From contig JAUUPT010000022.1 in assembly GCA_030843315.1 (NCBI GenBank), forward strand, positions 1-57,513: a stretch of DNA of 57,513 nucleotides, given 5' to 3'. Shown here piece after piece: positions 51,141 through 57,513 of this stretch. A program made the translations under genes and the position numbers. The stretch's first letter is position 1. Every line of letters begins with the position of its first letter. The notes below the pieces were generated by a model that was given only the letters and a program-made list of their open reading frames with translations, did not search any database and was not told the DNA's origin. This DNA is from Bacteroidaceae bacterium (GTDB lineage: Bacteria; Bacteroidota; Bacteroidia; Bacteroidales; Bacteroidaceae).

Positions 51141-54100
51141 GACAACCTTTCTTTTTAAGTATATAGATGGTGTTGGATGTATATTTATCATTCCGAATGG
51201 TCTCTACCTTCATACTGCACTCTTGGGCTATGGTCCGGATTTGTGTTTCGGAGGTAAAACTTAGTTCCTCTGTGGTACGGTTGAACCTGAAAATCCGGGT
51301 GGAAAGCAACTCGGTGAAGCGGGTCAGACGATGCTTGTGGGTGTCAGCTGTATTTCCGTCGCGTACAATAATTATCCCTTCTGGGCGAAGTAAAGCGGCA
51401 CATTTCACCAACAAGTCATGCTGATGCCGATAGTTCATATAATGCAAGATATCGTTCAGAATAAAAACATCACTTGGCGGAAATTCATAAGCCAGTGCAT
51501 CTGCACATTCAAAGCGGAGGTTCTCACCACGGAGCCACCCGTGTTGCGCAATGGCTATCTTATCTTCATCATAGTCGATTCCTGTAATTTGTCTTTCTTT
51601 CGAAATCATGGACAGCATGTAGCACAGAGGCCCCAGCCCGCACCCGATATCCGTAATTTGTCCCTTCATCGGAATCAGCTGGTTGAACAATTGATAGTTA
51701 TGCTCCATCTTTACCTTAATGCGGATATACCATTCGATGATGGGCCCTTTATAGATATAGTTCAATATTAAGGCTTCATAGAATGCCGGATTGGCGGGTG
51801 TGTTCTTTTCCAGGCAGATACGGGCATATTCCTCTTTCATGTAGGCAGAGATACGTTTGGTCCGTTCTTGGTAAGTGGCACCGAAAGAGTTGTCATTGCA
51901 GGAAATACGGGGCAGTATCTTGGAGAAGATGATGCCTTTGCGAACATAGAAAGGTTGGGCTTTGGCTATGATTTTCCCGTTCCCATATAAAAGGATGGGA
52001 ATAATATCCAGTTGAAGGGCTTCCGCCAGATAGAAAGCTCCTTTATGAAAACGTTTCATCTTGCCGTCGTAGGTACGGGTGCCTTCGGGGAAGATGGCAA
52101 TGGAATACCCTTCTTTTACCTTTTCCCGCATCCGTTCCACGCAAACTTCATACCCCTCATCTATATGGAAGAATCCTGCATATCGGATGATGCCTCCGAA
52201 TACCGGAGAATTCCATACCCAATGATTGGTCATCATGATAATCTTCGGAGAGAAAGACAACAATTCCAGAATATCAATGAAGGACTGGTGATTGGCTATG
52301 ATGATAGCCGGTTTTTGGAATTTTTCGCCGGACAGGTTGACGTGTTCCTTGCGTACGAATGTTGCCACGGTCAGTATGCCTTTGCAGGTAATGCTGATAA
52401 TCCGGCAAATGAATTGTTGCTTGGAAGCACGGCGCACCGGGACAAGATATAATAAAAATATAAGTATTCTCAGAATGATGCATCCGATAAGGAAGAGCAT
52501 AAAAAGAATAATGGTGCGGAGCAGGCCCATCAGTGTGTATGGAGGCAATCCTTTGGAAGCCGGTTTGGCTATAAAGAACTGGAATATGATGGGTTGTATG
52601 GTGTAGGCAACCAATACGACCGCCGCCATCCCGACTATGGAAATCAAAGAGATGGATTGCAGGGCAGGGTGTTTGGCAAATACCAGGGTGCCCATACCTA
52701 CAACGGCAGTAAATGCAGAGAAGAAAATAGCTGTTTTATGTGAGTTGAGAATGGCTTTCCCTGTGCGGTATTTACTTTGAAGTCCATCCATGATGAAAAT
52801 ACTGAAGTCGTCTCCTATACCGAAGATGAATGTGGAGAGAATGATGTTGATGATATTGAACTCAATGCCCAGCACACCCATTAGCCCCAAGATAATCGTC
52901 CAGCTGATGAGCATAGGCAGGAAACTGATTAGTGTCAGTTCGATGCGTCCATACGAAATCAGTAATGCCAGGAATATGAGGAATGATGAAATGTAGAGTA
53001 TCAGGTAAAAGTCATTGTTGATGGCAGAAACCCATTGGTTGGTAAAGTATCTCCGGTCGAAAACGACAATATTCGTATCGGCCTTGAATTGCTGGTATAC
53101 TTCTTCTTTATGCTCATCACTGATGCGCACTTGAGTGACGAGCATGGTGATGGAGTCGGCACTTGTCTGCCATTCATTCAATAAGGTGGTAGATACGCTA
53201 TTCGTATCGTCTTGATAGTTGTAGAGCTGGAAAGGATGTTCCAGCCATTGATAAAATGCATCGAAACTGCCTTCCCGGAAGTGATAGGTGCGGGCAGCTT
53301 CTTCCATATATTTATGTAGGGATGATATCTTCCCCGGTTCTTCCCAATAGTGATTCCAACGTTCCAGTCGTTTTTGCTGTTCTTCCGGTGAAATGAGGAA
53401 TTGTTCGGCCGATGCATACGCCTTGATAAGTCCTTTCTCTTTGAATGAAGACAATTGGCGGTTGGTGTTTGCATAATGTTCAAGGGCCTCGGGCATATCC
53501 TTGCCTACGCTGACAAAGAGTACCGTTTTATCCTGGGCATTGAAGAGTTGTTCCAGTTGGTCTTCCGCCTGTTTCAAATGTTGGGGCTCATAGTTGAGGC
53601 TCATCATATCTTCGTTGAATCCTACTTTCTGCGAGGTAAAGATGCTGATAATAGTGATGATGACGATGCCTCCTACCAGCCATTTGTTTCTCTCATAAGG
53701 GTAGGCATTCAGCTTTTCAATGAAACGCAGCACGGTACCTTGTTTCACATCGGCTTGTCCTTTCAGGAAGTGTGGAAGGTAGATGAGGCAGAATAGGGTA
53801 GTGCCTATCAATGCCAGTGAAGCAAATAACCCGAAATCCCGAAGAAGTTCGGAAGTAGTAAAGGTAAGCCCGAAGAAGGCACCGATAGTGGTAAAACTGC
53901 CTACGGTGAGCGGATAAGTTATTTCTTTTATTAATTGCTGAACGGTGGAAACATGGTTCTGGTGTGCCAGCATATGTATAGAGTAACTCAATGCAATGCC
54001 CAGGATAGCCGAACCGGCACCTACGGCAATGGTCGATATATATCCCTGGAGAAAGTAAATAAGGCACAATGCAAATAGACCGCCGAAAAGAACGGGAGTG

Positions 54101-54996
54101 ATGATAAGGGGGATCGACTTCTTATGCTTGAAAACCAGTGAGATAAAGACAATGATAATCAGCAGTGCGATGCACGAAGTGAGGATTGTATCTTTCTTTA
54201 TCTGCCGTGCGTTATATACTCCTACGGAGGGTCCTCCAAAGTAAGACGCCTTGATTGCAGGATATTCTTTCCCTATATTTTGCAATTCGTCTTCAATGAT
54301 CCGAATCAGTTTATCATTCTTACCCGTACTTCCGGTGCCGAATACCGGAGTTGCAAACATTAATAAGGTATTTTCGTCTTTTGAGAAGATATGCCCGTTA
54401 TTGATTTCGTAATTGGTTTCCAGCTGGAAGTCCTGCAAGTGTTTCAGCGCATTGCTTCCAAGTCCTAACGGGTCCCGCTGTATATAGCCTCGCAGTGCTA
54501 TGCCGGCGGGAGAAAGAAGGTTGGTATAGTTCTTCCGCATAGTGGCTTCTATACTTTCCTGCGTTAGCAGGGAATCGAAGCGTTGGTAATCCTTTTCCGT
54601 AAGAAACAGAGGAAGGTTATCATAGACGAAATCGCTCGCTTGGGCAATCGTATTTTCGTCTACTTCTGAGAAGATATCTTTGATTAAATCTTTAGTGGCT
54701 TTCTCCAGAATATTTTGTTTCAATTGGTCTCCGGCTTCTATCATAGTCTCTGGGGTTGCGGTAGAGTCGGCAGGAGAAATCAGGATAATAATCTTATCCT
54801 TTATCTTCAGGTTGTCGAAAACCTTGGTGATATTCCGGTTGTCTTTTGTGTCGGGAAAGAAGCGCGTTACATTTTCCTCAAACCGTACCTGCCAGGCGAA
54901 GTAGCCCATAAAAAGGACGCAAGCACAGAGTGACAGATAGAAAAGGACTTTGTGTCTTTCGAAATAATCATATAGTCTGATAAAGAAATGAGTCAT
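51133..54996 (-). CDS. Fusion: MMPL/RND exporter - PlsC-type acyltransferase - SAM methyltransferase
   Basis: A single 1287-residue frame with three parts. Residues 1 to about 800 form an MMPL/RND exporter: helix near 17-35, periplasmic loop RFEENVTRFFPDTKDNRN, then two sets of membrane helices. A 1-acylglycerol-phosphate acyltransferase-type domain (about 820-1060) has motif I NHQSFID at 902-908 and motif III FPEGTR at 969-974. A class I methyltransferase (about 1075-1287) has SAM motif DIGCGLG at 1116-1122. All motifs look intact. It overlaps the GT2 gene by 4 bp (ATGA) and the FAD gene by 8 bp. Aryl-polyene loci encode these functions as separate proteins; here export, acylation and methylation of the product may be linked physically. 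Confidence 0.88.
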   Translation of the reverse strand: MTHFFIRLYDYFERHKVLFYLSLCACVLFMGYFAWQVRFEENVTRFFPDTKDNRNITKVFDNLKIKDKIIILISPADSTATPETMIEAGDQLKQNILEKATKDLIKDIFSEVDENTIAQASDFVYDNLPLFLTEKDYQRFDSLLTQESIEATMRKNYTNLLSPAGIALRGYIQRDPLGLGSNALKHLQDFQLETNYEINNGHIFSKDENTLLMFATPVFGTGSTGKNDKLIRIIEDELQNIGKEYPAIKASYFGGPSVGVYNARQIKKDTILTSCIALLIIIVFISLVFKHKKSIPLIITPVLFGGLFALCLIYFLQGYISTIAVGAGSAILGIALSYSIHMLAHQNHVSTVQQLIKEITYPLTVGSFTTIGAFFGLTFTTSELLRDFGLFASLALIGTTLFCLIYLPHFLKGQADVKQGTVLRFIEKLNAYPYERNKWLVGGIVIITIISIFTSQKVGFNEDMMSLNYEPQHLKQAEDQLEQLFNAQDKTVLFVSVGKDMPEALEHYANTNRQLSSFKEKGLIKAYASAEQFLISPEEQQKRLERWNHYWEEPGKISSLHKYMEEAARTYHFREGSFDAFYQWLEHPFQLYNYQDDTNSVSTTLLNEWQTSADSITMLVTQVRISDEHKEEVYQQFKADTNIVVFDRRYFTNQWVSAINNDFYLILYISSFLIFLALLISYGRIELTLISFLPMLISWTIILGLMGVLGIEFNIINIILSTFIFGIGDDFSIFIMDGLQSKYRTGKAILNSHKTAIFFSAFTAVVGMGTLVFAKHPALQSISLISIVGMAAVVLVAYTIQPIIFQFFIAKPASKGLPPYTLMGLLRTIILFMLFLIGCIILRILIFLLYLVPVRRASKQQFICRIISITCKGILTVATFVRKEHVNLSGEKFQKPAIIIANHQSFIDILELLSFSPKIIMMTNHWVWNSPVFGGIIRYAGFFHIDEGYEVCVERMREKVKEGYSIAIFPEGTRTYDGKMKRFHKGAFYLAEALQLDIIPILLYGNGKIIAKAQPFYVRKGIIFSKILPRISCNDNSFGATYQERTKRISAYMKEEYARICLEKNTPANPAFYEALILNYIYKGPIIEWYIRIKVKMEHNYQLFNQLIPMKGQITDIGCGLGPLCYMLSMISKERQITGIDYDEDKIAIAQHGWLRGENLRFECADALAYEFPPSDVFILNDILHYMNYRHQHDLLVKCAALLRPEGIIIVRDGNTADTHKHRLTRFTELLSTRIFRFNRTTEELSFTSETQIRTIAQECSMKVETIRNDKYTSNTIYILKKKGCHE

Positions 54997-56183
54997 GTTG
55001 TTTTTAGTCTTCGATATACAGTGAGCAGACTGATGGCAATAAAACCTGCCAAGGCACTACACACGGTTGCAAAGATAACACTTCCTATTAGATATTGCTC
55101 TAAAACCGATTTTACATTTTCAAATGAAATGTCGGTGAGATGAAGTTCAACTGGTCTGTCCAGTACTTTGCATCCTGTCAGATAACTGGCGTACAGCAGA
55201 AAAGGAATCATGGGCGGGATGCTGATATTGGCAGCGACAACGGCTATTACTTTATTGAGCCTGAGGATATGGGCTAAGAATAAGGTTGCAAGCATCTGAT
55301 ATCCCCAGATAGGAACTATCCCCATAAAGATCCCCAGCATAATTGCAAGGGTGATTCTTTGATTCGATTCGTTGGAATGCGTAATGTAGTCGTGAATAAA
55401 CTTCCGGCAATTACTCCAGGTCAGTTTGCGGAAGAAGTTGCGCGGAACTATATAGAGGAAAGTGATGAATACCAATACAGTATTCAGTATGCTGATTCGC
55501 GTGAAATCCCGGAAGGGACGAAAATGGGAAACACGTTCTTTCTGAGGTGGATAGTATACATGTATGGGGATGTTCCGAACAGTGGTTCCTCCCCATGCGG
55601 CGAAGACGAGTGCTTCGAGTTCAAACTCATATTTGGCAGTATAGTACCATCTCTGTACGTTGATCTTATGTAGCGGATAGAGGCGGTAGCCTGATTGGGT
55701 GTCCTGCAACTTTATCCCGGTTTCCAGCTTGAACCAGAAATTGGAGAATTTGTTGGCAAAGGTATTCTTGCCGGGCATGTTGTCCGATGTCAGGTTACGG
55801 GCGCCTACCAGCAAGGCATCCGGTTCCTTCTCTATTTCCTCAATGAATACGGGGATATCCGAGGCAAAATGCTGTCCGTCCGAATCAATGGTAATGGCAT
55901 ACCGGTATCCGGCAGCTTTGGCATAGGCCAATCCGTTCTTTAAAGCTGTACCTTTCCCTTTGTTTACAGGATGGGTGATGACATGCAGATTTGGATAGTT
56001 TTTAAGCTGGGCAGGGGTACTATCGGTAGAGCCGTCATTAACGACGATGACATCTTCTACATAAGAGAGCACATCTTCAATCACGGCAGCCAATGTCTTT
56101 TCGTTATTATACGTCGGTATAATGACAACTATACCAAGTTGCCTGGCTTTTTCATGCCATAGTTCCACACAGCGTTCCTCCAT
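54993..56183 (-). CDS. Family 2 glycosyltransferase with DUF2062 domain
   Basis: A 396-residue protein. The N-terminal GT-A domain (about 15-235) has VVIIPTYNNEKTL, VIVVNDGSTDST and the DxD-type TIDSDGQH. The C-terminal DUF2062 membrane domain (about 255-390) contains MLGIFMGIVPIWGYQMLAT. GT2-DUF2062 proteins occur in aryl-polyene/flexirubin loci. The frame extends 13 codons upstream into the dehydratase gene; the ATG at 56183, 2 bp after that stop, is preferred. Confidence 0.85.
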   Translation of the reverse strand: MEERCVELWHEKARQLGIVVIIPTYNNEKTLAAVIEDVLSYVEDVIVVNDGSTDSTPAQLKNYPNLHVITHPVNKGKGTALKNGLAYAKAAGYRYAITIDSDGQHFASDIPVFIEEIEKEPDALLVGARNLTSDNMPGKNTFANKFSNFWFKLETGIKLQDTQSGYRLYPLHKINVQRWYYTAKYEFELEALVFAAWGGTTVRNIPIHVYYPPQKERVSHFRPFRDFTRISILNTVLVFITFLYIVPRNFFRKLTWSNCRKFIHDYITHSNESNQRITLAIMLGIFMGIVPIWGYQMLATLFLAHILRLNKVIAVVAANISIPPMIPFLLYASYLTGCKVLDRPVELHLTDISFENVKSVLEQYLIGSVIFATVCSALAGFIAISLLTVYRRLKTT

Positions 56184-56185
56184 AC

Positions 56186-56563
56186 TTATTTGCCGATTAA
56201 TTGTGCTTTTAATTTGATGCAAACATCTTCTGCTGAGGCACCTTCTACTTGTGCCGATAGCGTGCTTGCCTCTCCATGCTTGATGGTAAGCAAGAACTTT
56301 AATTCGGGTGTCTCATTAGGGTTGATGGCAGAAAGAAACTTACACGATGCAATCTGCTTGTATTGCAAGGGAGTCCGGTATATCTTTTCTATGCATTCTT
56401 TTATTATTTGCAGCATGCACACTCCCGGAACAACTGGGTGCTGTGGAAAGTGTCCGCCATAAATAGGATGTTGCGGATTGAGCCTGACTTGCACTGCCCA
56501 ATCTGTATTATTTATATTTTCAGATTGTATGATGGTATAAAAACCGGTTAAAAGTTCAGCCAT
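56186..56563 (-). CDS. Hotdog-fold 3-hydroxyacyl-ACP dehydratase-like protein
   Basis: A 125-residue FabZ/ApeI-type hotdog protein with the active-site loop GGHFPQHPVVPG and His38. At the position of the FabZ catalytic Glu there is Gln52 (PGVCMLQIIKE), as I recall for Bacteroidota members in polyene loci, so the chemistry may differ from fatty-acid FabZ. It would dehydrate a carrier-bound 3-hydroxy intermediate during polyene chain building. Confidence 0.82.
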   Translation of the reverse strand: MAELLTGFYTIIQSENINNTDWAVQVRLNPQHPIYGGHFPQHPVVPGVCMLQIIKECIEKIYRTPLQYKQIASCKFLSAINPNETPELKFLLTIKHGEASTLSAQVEGASAEDVCIKLKAQLIGK

Positions 56564-56564
56564 A

Positions 56565-57116
56565 TTACATTGGGGTTTCTTTTAATTTGTCCAACTGAAT
56601 ACTGAGTCGCAGCCAGGGATGTTTTATTTGTACTTGTTCGGGATATCCCGAGACGAATTGTGATAAATAGAATACCGATTTACCCAATCCTCTGCCGGTA
56701 ACTCTTTTTTCAAAGGTACTGCTTTTCTTTTTGATGCGGATATTCTTCTCGCTTAAAAATAGGTTCCTGAAGTCTGTTTCCAGTAATTGAAGCATTTTCT
56801 TCTTCTTCATGGGTTCTATGCAACTGTTGACGTGGAACTCACCTTCACGGAGTGAGAAGTCAAAAAGACTGAGCCCGAAATAGGTGGAGGCCAATATTCT
56901 TATTTCGTTGTCCGACAACTTTCGTACAATTAACAGTCCGCTGAAATGATGTTTCATGAAGTCTAGCTGCATATTGTACTTCTGCGAATATTCTTCGGCA
57001 CGAATGATGGGTGTCGCATGAGTTACAGCATCTCCTTCCACTGTTTTTGAAGAAGCGCAGGAAGTGAGCAGGTACAGAATGAGAATGAAGTTAGCGAACA
57101 GAAAACTTTGTTTCAT
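56565..57116 (-). CDS. Putative lipoprotein of the polyene-type operon, 183 aa
   Basis: A signal peptide ends in a lipobox LLTSC (Cys20) followed by a mature domain with MQLDFMKHHFSGLLIVRKLS and STYFGLSLFDFSLREGEFHV. Similar small lipoproteins (DUF3261-like in aryl-polyene clusters) accompany LolA-like and MMPL genes and may hold the product at the outer membrane. That family link is inferred from order and size. It overlaps the LolA-like gene by 26 bp. Confidence 0.7.
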   Translation of the reverse strand: MKQSFLFANFILILYLLTSCASSKTVEGDAVTHATPIIRAEEYSQKYNMQLDFMKHHFSGLLIVRKLSDNEIRILASTYFGLSLFDFSLREGEFHVNSCIEPMKKKKMLQLLETDFRNLFLSEKNIRIKKKSSTFEKRVTGRGLGKSVFYLSQFVSGYPEQVQIKHPWLRLSIQLDKLKETPM

Positions 57117-57513
57117 CTTTCAGAGCATTAAACCGTTTGTTGTAGAACTCATATTCCGTATAGTTAGTGGCTGTTTCCGAAAGCCGCAACTTGTGGACTG
57201 ACATATCTTTTTTATCCAGGTATATCTCAATGCCTGAGATATAGGCTTGTACTGCCTTGTTTATCGGCATGATCTTTACCAGATAATATTGGGTATCTTC
57301 AAAATATTCCAGTTTATAATCCGAAGACATTTTCGAAAGATCGCCTACCATACATGCCGTAAGCATGTCCTGCATCTGGTTCATCATCTTATTGGAACTC
57401 AGACTCATTACGCTCTTCTTGCCGTCTGCTACGATTTTAAGGCGGGCACCATTGATTACAATTAAATAATTGATGGGCTGGGCATATTCCATACATATCT
57501 TATCGCTCTTCTG
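57091..57513 (-). CDS. LolA-like outer-membrane carrier protein (C-terminal part)
   Basis: The frame is open to the right edge, so the N-terminus and signal peptide are missing. The visible 140 residues show the LolA-like beta-sheet pattern: INYLIVINGARLKIVADGKK, followed by FEDTQYYLVKIMPIN and GIEIYLDKKDMSVHKLRLSE. Polyene clusters carry such LolA-like periplasmic carriers next to an MMPL exporter. It is the first visible gene of the operon; more genes likely lie beyond. Confidence 0.75.
   Translation of the reverse strand, partial: QKSDKICMEYAQPINYLIVINGARLKIVADGKKSVMSLSSNKMMNQMQDMLTACMVGDLSKMSSDYKLEYFEDTQYYLVKIMPINKAVQAYISGIEIYLDKKDMSVHKLRLSETATNYTEYEFYNKRFNALKDETKFSVR

Overview
The window reads as chromosomal DNA of a Bacteroides-type bacterium (Bacteroidota, order Bacteroidales). 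The grounds are promoter -7 boxes of the form TAnnTTTG, weak Shine-Dalgarno sequences, a MurF-alanine racemase fusion, DUF1599, GSCFA and DUF3822 genes, a DoxX/MauE gene next to tpiA, and an outer-membrane beta-barrel receptor of the type used for glycan and nutrient uptake. The species cannot be fixed from the sequence alone. About 45 genes are well supported and most are housekeeping.

Layout. 1-2025: end of a surface-polysaccharide locus (glycosyltransferase tail, epimerase, WecA/MraY-type initiating transferase). 2047-9056: nadK, then divergent pdxJ-exbB-exbD-tonB/tolA-DJ1-ispD-recG. 9325-17610: LysM/M23 peptidase, then a long forward run DUF1599-DoxX-tpiA-SPOR-folE-GSCFA-murF/alr. 17617-25157: aroA, DUF2721, an AspT-type transporter, a large tricorn-like S41 protease and a TerB/J-domain protein, mostly on the minus strand. 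25207-30368: a more AT-rich accessory stretch (DUF1016 PD-D/ExK nuclease, small unknowns, DUF2625, TetR regulator, membrane protein, DMP19, GNAT), ending at a tRNA-Pro(GGG). 30613-45954: aroB, a small membrane protein, a beta-barrel receptor, cardiolipin synthase, rsmD, DUF3822, a RecD-like helicase, a lipoprotein, alaS, an M23 peptidase and a MerR regulator.

46693-57513 (minus strand, running out of the window) is a tightly coupled operon: LolA-like carrier, lipoprotein, hotdog dehydratase, GT2-DUF2062, a 1287-residue MMPL-acyltransferase-methyltransferase fusion, a phytoene-desaturase-like FAD enzyme, a C45 autoproteolytic acyltransferase and a phenylacetate-CoA-ligase-like enzyme. This gene set resembles flexirubin/aryl-polyene/dialkylresorcinol clusters. 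It is the most interesting coding region here; the ketosynthases and carrier proteins would have to lie beyond the right edge.

Two intergenic regions carry unusual non-coding structure. At 41458-41699 there is a degenerate array with an exact 22-bp period; its repeat units switch orientation and form a near-perfect 37-bp inverted repeat. At 26543-26627 there is an 11-bp-period array with a 16-bp inverted repeat, upstream of the DUF1016 nuclease gene. Shorter AT-rich palindromic elements lie between tpiA and the SPOR gene, and a similar AT-rich tract appears in frame inside aroA.
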